DNA of 64,000 nt. Source: Nymphaea colorata. Lineage: Eukaryota > Streptophyta > Magnoliopsida > Nymphaeales > Nymphaeaceae. The DNA is taken from contig NC_045139.1 in assembly GCF_008831285.2 (NCBI RefSeq), positions 726,204 through 790,203 on the forward strand. The letters run 5' to 3'. Shown piece by piece: positions 40,707 to 57,403 of this stretch. Numbering within the stretch: position 1 is the stretch's first letter; every line of letters starts with the position of its first letter. The position numbers and the translations under genes were made by a program. Under the pieces are notes generated by a model. The model made no database searches, was not told where the DNA came from, and was given only the letters and a program-made list of their open reading frames with translations.

Positions 40707-42614
40707 CAAATATGATATTTTTGCATAGTTCATTTGTTTGGAATATATAAATGCGTGAACTTTATTTCCAAAAATTAGGAGAATTAAATGAATTTTGTGA
40801 TCGACAGATATTTATGGAACGTTCTTCTCATTTTAATTTTTAACTTCATAAGACTAAGTACGCAAGATAATAACTTTTAACTTCATAAGAACTTAGTACG
40901 CAAGATAATTGAGTAATGCATCTTCCCATTTTCACGAAATAAATTGCATAATTTATATCTATATTAATGTTAGCTTTGCAATATTTTCCAATTGTCCTGT
41001 CGCCAATATTTGGTATATGTCTATTTATAATCGCCGCCACCACGAGGTGCGATTTATCACAATCCCGTTTGTTGATGAGAACGAAAGACCATACCGAGTC
41101 AAGGTCATTTACTGCTAGTTAGGCCTGAGCCCACTTTGCAGCTCAACTAATCCTTGACCGAGAACAAGCCGTTGGTTGGCGCAGCTTGTGCCTGAAAGGT
41201 TCGGACTACCAACTTCTAATTTCATTAATAAGATGTTGACCTTGACAAATCCCCATTAATATTGGACCCGTTCGAAAAAGATGGGCACGTACACCTTTGG
41301 CTCATACCTATCCTACCTAAACATTGTACTATATCTCCCACATACATCTAATTATTTATATTATGAAGGTAAACACTATATATATAGTGTTTCTTGCTTA
41401 ATATAAATAATCATAGATATATAGTCATCTTGTGTTTACAAAAAATATATATATACTAAATTACTGGGAGATTTATTTAAGAAAAAATTTGAACTCGATT
41501 TGTTGCTAATTTCTGAAACAATTGGCCATGACCCTACCCTTGCGAATTGAAAAAATTGAAAATTTTTACTTGCACCATGTATTGTTTGGATTCGGGTTCA
41601 GTTTGGCCTCACTCGAGCCCAAAGGTTAGACTGTTTGGTTCGCTCGTGAAAAAAAATCTTAGCTTGGCCCCCTGTGTCCAATAAAGCAGGAATGAAAATG
41701 AGTCTATCTCAGTTTGTTACAGCTAGGGAATCTTTTTCATTCAGGTCCTATGTCTTGTTCATATTCCTGAAACAGGCCTCCCATTTCTGAATTTCTTGAC
41801 GTCGGCCCATCTACTGCTGGCAACTACCAAATATTGGATTACTGCCTTTTCCACTATTGATGCATAGCTTTGATCAGGAACTCAGTTGAGCTGAGTGAAA
41901 TGAGACCACTAATATTTTCTTCTCTTCTTTATGTGAACAGATAGAAACGATTTTGAGTTTGAGAGAGCAATAAGAAATCGTAGAAACCTTCGCAATTGTT
42001 TAAAATGAGAGATTTTAATGACAGGCTCTTATTTGACAAACGTCAACGACGTTGGGATCAATCAAGAAATAAAAAAATGTGAAGCCCTTTTTTTAGTCTA
42101 TAACTGAAAGGTAGGCCGCCAAATTACAAGTTCCCTATAGTTTGCTTCCAAATGAAACAAGGACAAGTAACTCTGCTTTCAATCTTGACTGTGCAGAGAT
42201 TTTAGGCGAATTTTCATTCTCGGACTTTTTTTTATTATAATTATAAAAAACCACTTTTGTTAAAAAAAACAATTTTGTTAAAGTTAAGTAATCTGAGCTT
42301 TTCACCAACCACGTCTTGTATAACCTTTTTTACGTTGATTTTGTTGGTTGATGAGTGGTAGAATTATCCCGTGTCTCGATCGTAACCTTTTCTTTTGCTT
42401 AAATGAGAAGGCCACACTCCGCTGAATTTTTTGCATTTGATCAAATTATTAAACTAAGTAATGATGCATGAAAACGACATGCCAATAAAAATATTTTTCA
42501 TGCATGTAAGAGCTGAAATGATTATAATGAAATACATTGGTCAGCACCTTGTGAGAGGCCCAAGGATTTCTCCATCCCAATCGTGACAGAAATCAATATA
42601 TATATATATATATA

Positions 42615-42646
<32 letters not shown>

Positions 42647-43692
42647 GTAAAGAGAGAGAGAGAGAGAAATTGGTAAAAACAAAACGATTAAATGTGAAAT
42701 AAAAACCAGATGCTTTAATGTTTTGCTAAAACGTTATTTTAAATAAAATAGAAACATCTTAATATAGTTTAAGAAACTATTTTAATATAAAACGTGCTTT
42801 GATTCAAATTGTTTTTTATGAAAAATGTGAATTTTTTATTGATGCTACGGAGCCGTTCATTTTTATTTATTATAAAAACACTATTAAAGACAAATAAATG
42901 ATCAACTTAATATATGTTTTGCATTAACTTATTCTGAAGATCAAGTCATTAAGGTTAGATTTCCAAAAAAAAAAAAAACTTTAAACATCAAAATTAAATC
43001 GTTTTGTCATCTAGTTTCTATAACTTCTCTCTCTCTCTCTCTCTCTAGGAGCATTATTCTTGGCTCTGCCTCACCAAGTCTATGCGACTGCAATTAAGAA
43101 TCCTTTCGGCTACGCACGAGATGACTTCATCTTCATTGACCGGCAGTTCATCCACCCTTACTGGCATTCTACATACCTTGTCTAGTTTCCCAGATTGGTT
43201 GTGAATGTTGCAAATTTTATTATATGACATTGAAGCTGATAGAATCATCATAAAAGCCTGTGATCAAAACATTTTTCTCTTCCAAGTTTCCTGATCTTCG
43301 TCATTGTATTAACAATGGTGATGGTGGTTTGTCCCGCGTTTTCTTTAAAATTTTGAATACAATTGTTTTTTACGTGAAATATATCTGTATAGCTGATTTA
43401 TTAGCCAACCATCTAAATCATCTTATGTCAATGATCTCCTTGTATGTTTTTTGAGACATTCTTTATATATATATCTCTTCATTAAAAGGGTTGTTACCAG
43501 TGGGGTAGACAAATTTCCGCAAGAAAGGGAAGGAACTAATGATGCATGACATTGATATGGATCACCACATCGTATAATAATAATAAACAAACAAGAAATG
43601 AAGCAGAATCTAATATTTTATGCTTGGGAGAGATTGGTTTGGTGGACAACTGCTCCTTCGTTAATCTTTCTGACTAATGCATGCAAGTTGAC

Positions 43693-43830
43693 ACATTTGA
43701 ATTTCAATAGGATTTATATTATCCGCAACTTTATGAACTCTATATTGTTATTGTATCAAGCAATTTGCCACCTTTAAATTTCGATATGATTTATATATCC
43801 GCAACTTTATGAACTTTACATTGTTAATGT
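43693..43830. repeat. Diverged direct duplication, ~75-bp period
   Basis: ATCCGCAACTTTATGAACT with flanking TTTGAATTTC and TTGTTA words occurs at about 43722-43740 and 43797-43815; both copies sit in similar ~60-bp contexts. Confidence 0.7.
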
Positions 43831-46800
43831 CTTGTTTCTCTTGAGAATCATTCCTTGGTATATCTCTTCCTTGTATAGTGTTTTTTAAATGTATAATTTG
43901 CTTTTACGAAAGAAGCACCGTATATTAAAAAATACATACTTTACTTTAGGTAATTATTGTATTACAGATTAGTCCTTTGTCTTTAAGCAATTGACAAAGC
44001 TAATCTTCGCCTTAATAATTGACAAATTCATGTTTAATTTTCATATTAATATTGTCGTGAGATGAAAGGTCGGAAGTAGAAGGCAAAGCCACATAAGGTG
44101 GGGACTAATATGAAAAAGACATAAAACCTTATCGTTCAAAAGACACTGACACGGTCAGCCCGCTTTTATTTTTAACTACAACACGTTTTCATTGTTTGGG
44201 AAAAAAAAAACAAAAGACAAAAAAAAATTGTATCATATAGCGACAAAGGTTTCTTTGTCACTAAGATGCGTTTGTTTCACGGCATTTGTTTGAAGGCAGA
44301 TAGATTATTTGAAATTCCTAAAATCTATAGATTTAAGGTTGGATAACTTTACTTCGTTCTTAAATTTATGGTTTTTAATATGTAACATGGATCTAAATCT
44401 ATGCTGTAGAGATTTTCAGTTTGTTTAAACTGGGGATCTTGAAAAGCGCTTTTAATGTAGCCTCAGATCTAAGATTCGAAGCTATCAAATTCACATGCAA
44501 CCTAAATGAACTGACCTAACAGGCCAAGACCGCTCGTGGAAGGTTCGGACCCACTTGGACCGAGCAACCTAATTGGACGGCAAAAACTCCTTGATGAATG
44601 CAAAAAAGTGTGGACGTGTGGTCCGACCAATAGAGAATGGGTTTGTCGACGACAAATCCGTGATTTGAGATCTACATGAACCTCAAGCTGAGGCTATCAA
44701 ACACAACCTAAATCTACCGAAAAAACAAAACCAGTGTTTCGTAGAGCAAAATCTTCTACATCACACACTTCACATTTCCTTCCTACTATTTAGTCGCACA
44801 TTCATTGGTCATTCGAGTGACTTGATGGATCACTTTGAATTGCCGCAAAATCTGTCATTCATCAAACAGTGGATTCCAAATCCATGACTGAATGCAAAAA
44901 TTATGAACATGTGGTTTGAGTACTGGGAGAGGGGGAGTGTGGCGACTGGACAATAAATCCGTGAACTCGTGTGACATCTAAATGAATTTCAAATCAGTTC
45001 AGATCTAAGATTCGAGACTATCAAACACATCCTTAAGATAAGTCCTGACTACCATACCTTACAAGGACAATACCACAAGAAGGTTCAAAACGACGGACTT
45101 TGGGAGTCGATGGGTCAAGATGTTCAACTTTACATACTTTTATAACAAAAAATTCCTGGCTCCGCCACCGCTTTTTAAGTTGAATAACATCAAGTTTTGT
45201 CTATAGAAGGAAAAAATTAGAACATGCCATGGTAAGTAGACTCTGCCTCTGTCGGCAAAGGAGCTCGACGCCGTCGATGGCGGATATAATATGCTGATGA
45301 GCTGGCCACTAAAACTTCTTTTTGGTGAATAAGCAAAGTTAGATGCTAGTGCTCCCTTTTGAGCTAACTTGAAAGGCTGTAAGGATTATGGGAAGTTCTT
45401 CCACATGGCAAGGACTTTGTCTTCAAATGCAAAGGAAAGGGAAGATGTGGGCATTTCATCTTAAAGAAGTTCATCAGTCCTTTTCAAGAGTAAGATGATT
45501 CACTTTGCTTCATTCTTCCACTTTGGGTGGGTAAACTCCTTGACCAAATTTATCAACTTCAAACCAATGTTGTCAAAGCGCTTCTAAATCGGCCGATTCG
45601 AATCGAATCAGTTGCAAATCAAATTGATTCACCAGCTGATGCCGAGGCAGCGCCACTGCCGCCGCCGCCTGTAGAATATCGGCCAGATCCGATTCAAGTT
45701 TCCATTGTTTCAATCACAAAGACAACAAAAGATTATGGAACTTTTTCCAAAGTTTGATAATGAAACACCAGTGTTGGAAACCAAGGTAGATCCTTGACTT
45801 CATCATTTTTCTTGAGATTAACTTTTATACACCTTGTGAATGGTATACAATATCAATTTGCTTTCTCTTTTCAAAAGAAATTTGAATTTCATTTATGAGC
45901 CTAGAGTTTGTTTATAACTAGATGGAAGATAGTCTTACTTTTTGACATAGGTCCAACCTTTTTGCTAGTAACACTAATGAAGCTTGTATTTTTTTCTGGC
46001 TGTGCTTTTGAATCGAAAAATATATGTCTGCTCTTATGAAAAAACAAAAAAAAGAAAAGTGATACTATTGCAATTTATGTACATATGAATTGTCTTACAC
46101 TCAAAATTTGAAAAAAAAAAAAGCAAACATACAAGAACACAAAAACAATGTCTTCCTACATCTGTGGCCGTACTGAGCTTTCATTATTTCAACAAAAACA
46201 AGTAGAGAGTTGTTGGCCTTCTTTAAGATAAGAGTCTAAGGCAACATTATAAAATGAAAAATTAAAATAATGCTCTTCACAGACAAAGCTTTCACACGCA
46301 AAAAATAAAGAATGGAACGGGATGAGAATCCACAGTTGTAAAAAAAAAAAAAGGTTTTATTTTAGTTTAATTTTCATTAATCTTTACGTTCTCAAAAAGA
46401 AAAATTCACAATCTTTATTTTATCATAATGGAAATTCTAAATGACAATGGACGTGATCGTTCTTTAAGTTACCAACGTACAAAAAACGACACGTTACGTT
46501 TCTCTGGTTTCCTGTGGAAAAACAGTAAATGAAGCATTGATTAATTACCGTTGAACGTATCCTCATGTGGAAACTTTACACACTTTTAAGCCAAAGATCA
46601 TTTTTTCAAATCAATGCCAAGAAGCGCGTTGAAAGCTTTCATGGGTTTCTTACAACTGAGGAAGAAGTGATCCATATTATCTGATGTTACTCATTTCCAT
46701 CATTAACAAAACCCCTTCATCTATGCATTCCCTAAATTATCTCACCGCTCACAGTTCTTTGTCGCCGGTTTCCGGCAACCTCCGGCATTCATTATCTCCA

Positions 46801-48399
46801 GGCCGGCGAACTGTCACCATTGACGAATTCATCAACTTTTAATTAAAAAAGAAAATGATGATTAAGCAGTTGTGATTATGGAGGTCGTGTGTACAACTTG
46901 CGTTAGGACAACAAGCAAGGGATAAAAAGAAATGCAGGGAGCCTGATGTTAGTTATGGCTGTGACCCACAGTGTCTCCCAAGGTACCAAACACCAACTAC
47001 TGAGGATCACTTCGCGATTGATTGACATCTTTCCAGTCATGCAATGTAGTGGACGCCAAGAGATCCCTTCTAGACACCGCGTTCAAACAAAAGCGCAATC
47101 ATATGAAATCTTGACAATTCCACTCTCCATCTCAAACGTTTTAACAACTTCCCCCTTAATTTGTGGGGTAAAATATTCACATGGCTTGATTCCAACTAGT
47201 TCTAGTTCATACACAAGTTATATATATATATATATTAATGTTTTGATATATTTGATTGTTTAAACTTCATGAATGAATGAAATCAGTGTAGATGTTTTGT
47301 AGAGCTGTCCGCAGCAGGGTTCAGGAGGCAATGACCTCTCCACCCAAAAAAAAAAAAAAAGGAGGGGGAGGCTGTTCCCCAAATTCAGGCAGCCTCCGGG
47401 CCCCTCTGCTCATCGGCCAGCCACTGCTCCACGGCCATCTCGTGAATGAAAAGGAGGGAGGGCCTGCCGCACTGGGAGGCGATGGCTTCCCCGGTGGTCG
47501 CCGGCAACCACCTCTAACACCAAAAAAAAAAAAAAAACAAAAAACTAAGAAATAATAAAGGATAGTTAATTCGATCGGACGGTGGGATCAATCGTACCCC
47601 TAATATTTAAAAGATCGAATTAAGTCATGATAATCTAATAAACGAAGGTTGGCGGTCAAAGAAGCCGACAGTGGTTGCAGTAAATCTATTGCCGGGAGGA
47701 AAAAAGGAAGCGACCGGCACCTGCAACCCCAGTGGGTCCAACAGGAGCAGACATGGACTTCAAGGTCGGAGCTACGGCAGCAGTAATGGGAGCAAGTACA
47801 TGAAGAGAAGCGGTGGAAGAAGGAGGGGAAAAGAGGGACGAAGTTAGTAATGGGAGCAAGTACGTGAAGAGATGAGGTGGAGGAAGAGACAAAGCAAGAA
47901 GCAGAGAGCAGGTGAGGAGAGAGGGAGGCGTTGCCTTCCTCCCCACTCACCCTTCCCTTTCATTCATTTCTAATGATTTAATGCAGATTTGACCTGCTCC
48001 CTCCTTTTTTGACCGTTTGAAAAAAAAATGTCGCTAATATCTAAACCTGTTCCCCAGTACTCTGCCCCGCATATTTTGTTCTCTTTCTCTCTCCGTCTCT
48101 TTAATCAGATCAGTACTGAAAACTTGTATATTGGTTCAAATTATCAAATATGAAATCTGTAACATGAAATTATTTTGAAATAATGATGGGGAAATTTAAT
48201 TAACATCAGAATAGAAAATGTCATTTTAGTCATCTATGACATGATCACTTGTGATTATATATATATAAATATAATTACGTAAGATGTTCCTCGGTATTTT
48301 TCTATGTATTTGAAGGGTCTAAAGCTTTTCAAATAGCCAGAAATTGGGCTACTACTTTTGATATCCAATACTTTTGATATGGAGTACGTACACTGCACA

Positions 48400-48835
48400 T
48401 GAGCTGAGTTGAGTTCCAGCTTGGTCAGCTCGACCTTTACTTGGCTCCAAAACTCAAGGTCTAGTCGAATTCCTTATAACAAGCTCGCGCTTGACTCGAT
48501 TACACAAAAACAAGCACGAACTCGATTCGTTTAACCCATTTAACTTGTTTAGGCGTTAACTTGTGTAAGTATTAACTCGATTAACTTGTGTAAGCGTTAA
48601 ACTCGTATAACTTATGAAAATTTGTTTTTACCTTCAAAGTTAAAACCGGTGATTTGGTGAACCAGTTTGATAATATTATATAGAGTATCAATATGAGTTG
48701 AGTCTAGTATAAACGAGTCGAGTTCCTTAAACTCGAAGTCGACTCGTTTATCATTTCGAGTATATTTGTAAGTTCGAACTCGACTCATTTATAAACGAAT
48801 CGAGTTTTTTCAAGCGAGTTCGAGTCGAGCCCTAG
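48400..48835. mobile_element. GAGCTCGACTC-rich transposon remnant
   Basis: Repeated CTCGACTCG/CGAGTCGAG words cluster at both ends around an A/T middle. The right end AAGCGAGTTCGAGTCGAGCC and left words such as GTCAGCTCGACC are partly inverted. Typical of plant non-autonomous elements; boundaries uncertain. Confidence 0.4.
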
Positions 48836-49270
48836 TTGGCTTGGCTGGTTGGTTGTGCAGCCTGAAAAACAAGGCTCTACGATTTACCTTGTATAATTGT
48901 ATGAAAACTACTATTTCAGTTGATAGATTCACATATTTTGTGTTAAAACGACAATCATCAATATTGGTGCGCATCGGATCGTCTCTCAAGTAATGAAGAG
49001 GGCCAAATGCCTTTCGGGTCGAACCGTATGGGCCAATTCGGCCCGTATCGTCCAATTTTTGTTTCACTTTCAACATTTCTCATAGCCTGCCTAGTCTAAG
49101 TATATAATTCCAAAAAAATTCACTATATGCATGTGAATGTAGTTCCAAAGTCCAAGTTCAAGTAAAGCCAAGCCAACCAAGCATTCTATCTGCTAACTAA
49201 AAATTTCAATGCCCAACTAACCCTCTCTTTAACTCTTCATACACACAAGTCTAAAAAAAGGAAAACATAA

Positions 49271-52450
<3,180 letters not shown>

Positions 52451-52988
52451 AGAAACAAGGGGAATTTCTTGGTTTAGTTTGGTGTGTGTGTTTGTATGAG
52501 AATAATGTATGCTTTCTTTCCATTTGTTCTAGAGAGGGAGAGTTGTCTAGGATTCTCTTGTTGATGTTCTTTTTAATTGTGTCTAGTCTTTATTTGGTGT
52601 TTGATGGGAGTAATGCCGATTCTTGCTCCCATTGTCTCTTGATTTATCTGTAATGAAAGGTTGGTTTGGAATTTGGCATCAAAAGAAGATGTTAGGCTTG
52701 CGAATTGTAATGGTGATTATGATCTGTAATGAAGATTTTATCACATTCGATCTTTCAATTTTGTCTTTGATACATGTTCCGATTACCTTTCCGATGTCTA
52801 CAAAAGATTAAAAAATGCTGGCTTTGAGATTTTTGTTTTTTTAGCTCTACCCAACTAATCTACATCTGCTTTTCAAAGCACTTCAATTATTTGAATTCAA
52901 AATAGTTACATAGTTGGTAATGAAAATATAATATTTTAGCTTTACAACAAGGATGTTAGCTCTAAGCATTGAATGAAACACAAAGTCC

Positions 52989-53390
52989 ATAGTCATAGAA
53001 AACACGTTTTTTTTCGGAAAAAAAAAGCGCTAAAAAAACCTGATAAATTAACTGACCATTTTAAACTAAAAAAAAAACTTTTTTTCAAAAAAATTTAAAA
53101 AACAAACGCTTTTTTAATGTGTTTTTCACGTTTTCCAGTTTTTTTTCACTTTTCTCATTTTTTCAGTTTTTTTAATGCCAAACAGTTTTTTTTTTATTTT
53201 CTATTTTTTATTTATTGCAGCTCTACTTATCTTTTGATGTTTATATATTAGTTTCTCACTTATTTTATTTTTCCTTATTTTTACTTTTTAAAATTTTTAA
53301 AAGTTTACTATATTTTTTTCGTTTTTTTCTCATTTTTTTCAAGCTTGCCATATTATACCTGAGAAAAATCTCGCCGTTTATTTGTGACTT
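52989..53390 (+). mobile_element. Miniature inverted-repeat element, copy 2
   Basis: About 402 bp, inverted relative to 532-885 and alignable to it over the whole length. Left end ATAGTCATAGAAAACACG; right end TTTATTTGTGACTT is the inverted form. It carries several extra poly-A/poly-T indels compared with copy 1. Confidence 0.65.
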
Positions 53391-53756
53391 ACAAACTTAA
53401 CCCGACTTGTTGTGGAGCCAAACCATGTCAATGGATCAGAATTAGACACAAAAGCAGAAAGCTAAAGATCCTTTTTCTTGTTTGATCACTTCAGATCTAA
53501 GATCCAAGGTAATTTGAAATCCACTCTGCTTCGAAATCACTGTTTTGACAGACCACGCATTTCAGATCCACTATTTTGCAATCCATGGTGAACCCAAAAA
53601 CTGTCCCTTTGTAGTCCACCTAATAGAGGATCAGAGGAAAGATCTAGATATCTTATCTAGATCCAAGTAGAGCTCAGATTACCACAAATCCTAGATCCAG
53701 ATTAGTATCCAAAAAATTCGTGGTAGTAGGGATGTCAATGGGTCAGATTCAAGCTT

Positions 53757-53846
53757 CATCAAGTCAACAAAATTAGATTTGGATTTAGATCTGAATGTCT
53801 ACATCAAGTCAACAAAATTAGATTTGGATTTAGATCTGAATGTCTA
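53757..53846. repeat. Perfect 45-bp tandem duplication
   Basis: CATCAAGTCAACAAAATTAG plus a GATTTGGATTTAGATCTG and AATGTCTA tail is present twice with no difference seen, so it is recent. Confidence 0.9.
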
Positions 53847-55727
53847 GACCCCACTGACATAGACATGTGATCTCTAAGAACCAATTCAGGATAAGATTGA
53901 AGTCCACACTACCATGTACACAAACAATGCCAACTTGCCCCCTTTCAAGATGCATGCAAGTGGAGGGTCACTTTCTTTCTTATTTTGCTGCCCACATGGT
54001 TGCACGTGTATCTCACATGTTTCTATGTTTGCATATGATATATACATATATATATATATATTCGTTTGGTAGTTGAAATACTTTATAAGTGATTAAAGCA
54101 TATTCATGAAATATTAGAACTAAATATTCACATAAACAAGATGTTTCACTTATACTTGGTCCCATAGGGTCATATTTTTGCAATAAAAGAATAAAATGAA
54201 TTTCCTTTGGTATTGGTGTTTATTGGAACATTGGCTGGTATAAACTCTGCATCAATTAATTCAAGCCCAAACAAGTTATTGAAAATGATGACTTAGAGAG
54301 TGTTTTGCAATATAAATATTAATATAGTGTTTTATAAATCTATATGATGTATTATTAAACTAGAAACAAAACATTTCTCTAGCGACGACAAAAATATGAA
54401 AAATAAATCATCTAATAACCAAAATATACATCTCTTTCCTAAGATATTAAACCTATTTTCCCTCTAAGACAAGAATACACGCCATTTAGGAAAACATAAG
54501 ATATTGCCAGCACTTGAAATGTCCATGAGTGCACATAAAACGAGTCGAATATGTGCCATAATGGTGAAAACCTGGTCTTAATACTTCCAACTCTAGATTG
54601 AATTTGTTTTCTTTGATCTTATTTCGGACCACTTAAGCTTACTGGAACGGTTGTTTTAGCGTGGTTATCATTTTTCTTTTCACTTTGATTCAGATGTAAA
54701 AATAATAATAATAATATTAACCGAGAAAAACTGTTATTTTTTGAGTTTTATATGCACCAAAATGCATAAATTTTAAAAATATTTTATTAATTTTTTTATA
54801 ATACTAAAATCTCTCTCTCTCTCTCTCCCCTTTTCAACGCCATCATCATCTGCCTCGGGGCATCTTTTTTTCCCCATGTGTCGGCATCACTTTGACCACT
54901 ACCATTATTCTCTCCTTTTTCCTCTCCCCCCCCACCCTTCCTCCTTCATATAAAAGAAAATAAATTATAAATAATATCCCCAGAAATCCAAGCTTTCATT
55001 CACATTTCAAATAGACTCGAACGCCAAATTTAATATTGCCGTCTCGTGCTTACTTAATAGCAAGCAAGTCATTTGTGGCTAATCCGCCATAACAAATAAT
55101 ATATTATGGCGTTTATTCTATTGAATTTCTGTATTCTATTTCACATTGTAATTGATTCTTTATATTATTAACATAAAATCTAATCTTTGTATGTAATTTG
55201 AACTGAATCGTTATGACTTGTTTTGGATGAGCAGACAGAAGCCTTCCTTTTTTTTCCTCTCTTTCAAGATCTAAATCTACATCAAGACTTTAGCGAACTT
55301 AGGATTGTTCCCTTCAACTCAAACTGAATTGTCCGTAAGACCAAATTCAATTAAAAAATGACATATGAAATTCAAATTTAACTGATGACGACCAGATCTC
55401 ACTTTCTTTGTCATCTTTGATTAAATGGCTTTTCAAGTTCGATCAAGTTAAACAATTGGCTAATTTTGGTTAGGCGGAATTTAGTGTATATTTATCGTTT
55501 TATGAGAAGTCTTTTTTGTTACTTTTGCCCTTATGAAAGGGGCCTTCTCATTTACTATCACGGGTATCTCTGCCATTTTCTTGTTTAGTAATTTTGTAAA
55601 AATAAGACCCATATGAGGAAAAAGAGAAATGTGAGATCCAATTTTAACATTACCGCCAAAATCCGAGCCCCTAAATGGACATTTATTTGTCGCTGTTTTT
55701 TAATTTGGCGGGGATGGGGACAAAATC

Positions 55728-57397
55728 CCTATTTAAGAGTCGTCTCCTTCGCTCCTCTTCATTGTTGAGAGGGGGAGGTGGAAGCGTCAGTTGTAGCTGA
55801 TCGACCGTTTGTGTTCTTCATTTTAGGGTAAGAAATTCTTCCTTTTTCTTTACTCTTTTTCTCTTTCTATGCCTTTCGATCTTTTTTTTTTCTTTGTTGT
55901 GAATGTTTTCGAGTTTGTTTTGTGTTTCCTTTGTCTCGTTTCTTCCTCCCCTCTCTTTTTTGGGCTTCTGATCTAGTTTCTATCCGCTTCATCGGAGCTA
56001 ATTTCATGGTGTTTTTGGTGTTGCGTTCTTTGAAAATTGTTTCGATGATTTTGTTTCTGCTTCTTGGGTGTCAATTGGGATTTGGGTTGCTTTTTCATGT
56101 TGTTGATATCGGTATTTTCATAGTTTTATGGTTCCGCGTTTTTTGGTTTGGATTTTTAAGGATTGGGGTTTGGGCGGATTGTGCGAGGTTCTGGGTGGTT
56201 TGTTTTCCTTCTTTCAGGTTTTTCCAGATCTTCTAATTTTGCTTTAGAGGAGGTAGGAAGCCAGAAAAAGGGAAAAAAGGTTTCTGGCGTCTGTGGTGGT
56301 ACACCCACACACGTAGATAAGTTGTTCCATCTCCGTCCACTTCTGCTATATCCATCTTATCTCATTAAGTGGGTTAAATCCAAACCCTTGTGTTGCTTTT
56401 TCTCGCTTTATACCTCTTCTTGTGTTTTCAATGTTTTTTTTGTTTTTTTGTTTTTTTAGTGATGCACGTAATATTTTGCTCTATTTTTATCTCTCTGTAT
56501 CTGGCTCTTTCATGTCACTTTTCTGTAGTCGGCACTTCAAATCATTCTTTACTGTTACTTGCCCTTTTTGCCACTGGTGATGGTTCTCTTGCCTGTTGCA
56601 TGTATAGAATCGAAGCTGTACTTGGTGATGCTTTTTGTTCCCTTCTTATTGTTGTTTAAACTGAAGTCGTTCTCTTGGTACTAGAACTGACTGGCCTTTT
56701 ATCATTTGCTTCTGTTAATTTGACTATGTTTAACTTCCAGTAGAGGACCTAGGAATGCTAGGGAATTCTTTATGGGAGAACGCATGATGTTTTGGGTATA
56801 GCACGAACCCTACCTTTTTTAATATATCCATTTGTCTTTTGAAGCTTAGTATGATGATATTTGGTCTAATACAGTTCTATGGGTTTATTTTTCTCCACAT
56901 CTTCATGTGGGAGGTATTGATAACATCATTTATACGTGAAAATACAGGTTACCTTAGCAATCTCGGAGTTCTATCAGAGTTGCTGCAATCTTAGTGTTTA
57001 GTTGGAATATTATGGCTAAGAATGTACATTCTTTATTAAGACATCCTCGAATAGTGTTTTGCTTTCCAACTTAAGAGATTGGATGATTCTGTCCTGTTGT
57101 GCAGACTGTGATTAAGGGATATGTCCTCTCTTTCTGGTGTTGCTTGAATATCCCACAAGGCAGCTAGCATCAACTGGAGATGTGCTTAAGAGTATAATAC
57201 TCATCAAGTTTTAGACTAAGTGTTAATCTATTGTAAAGCATTCGTTTGGACAGCTTCAGGTTTGAAGCAAACATAAAATATGTCGCTGCCTGAAAAACAG
57301 GAGGTTTCTATTTATCTTCCCTGTGCATTCACTTCAATGTGTTATTCAAGATCTTCCTTTTTGAGCTGAATATTGACACTGAAGCTTCTGATTGCAG
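55728..57397 (+). promoter_or_regulatory. Promoter, leader exon and 5' UTR intron of gene G
   Basis: A CTATTTAAG TATA-like box lies at about 55729-55737. The following ~70-base leader (CTCCTTCGCTCCTCTTCATT onward) has no ATG and ends at TTTTAGG|GTAAGA (exon end 55827). A T-rich intron of 1570 bp runs to the ATTGCAG at 57397, and the next exon has the first ATG after 6 bases. Long first introns in the leader often enhance expression in plants; the splice is inferred. Confidence 0.6.
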
Positions 57398-57403
57398 TCT
57401 GTG

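Larger units (their letters stand above)
52451..55720. other. Intergenic region between peroxidase F and gene G
   Basis: Contains the 3' flank of F, the second miniature element copy (52989-53390), a 45-bp tandem duplication (53757-53846), a TA tract near 54048, CT tract at about 54812-54830 and the upstream region of G. No ORF is convincing. Confidence 0.6.

Noticed and set aside
45527-45757. 76-codon ORF with a proline run
   Set aside because: Sequence is built of GAATCGAATC/GGCCGAT-type words typical of a repeat; no homologous domain seen.
47292-47950. GC-rich ORFs on both strands
   Set aside because: Framed by poly-A runs and an internal 64-bp repeat; Ser/Leu/Pro-rich low-complexity translations with no motif. 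Could be a captured fragment but nothing supports it.
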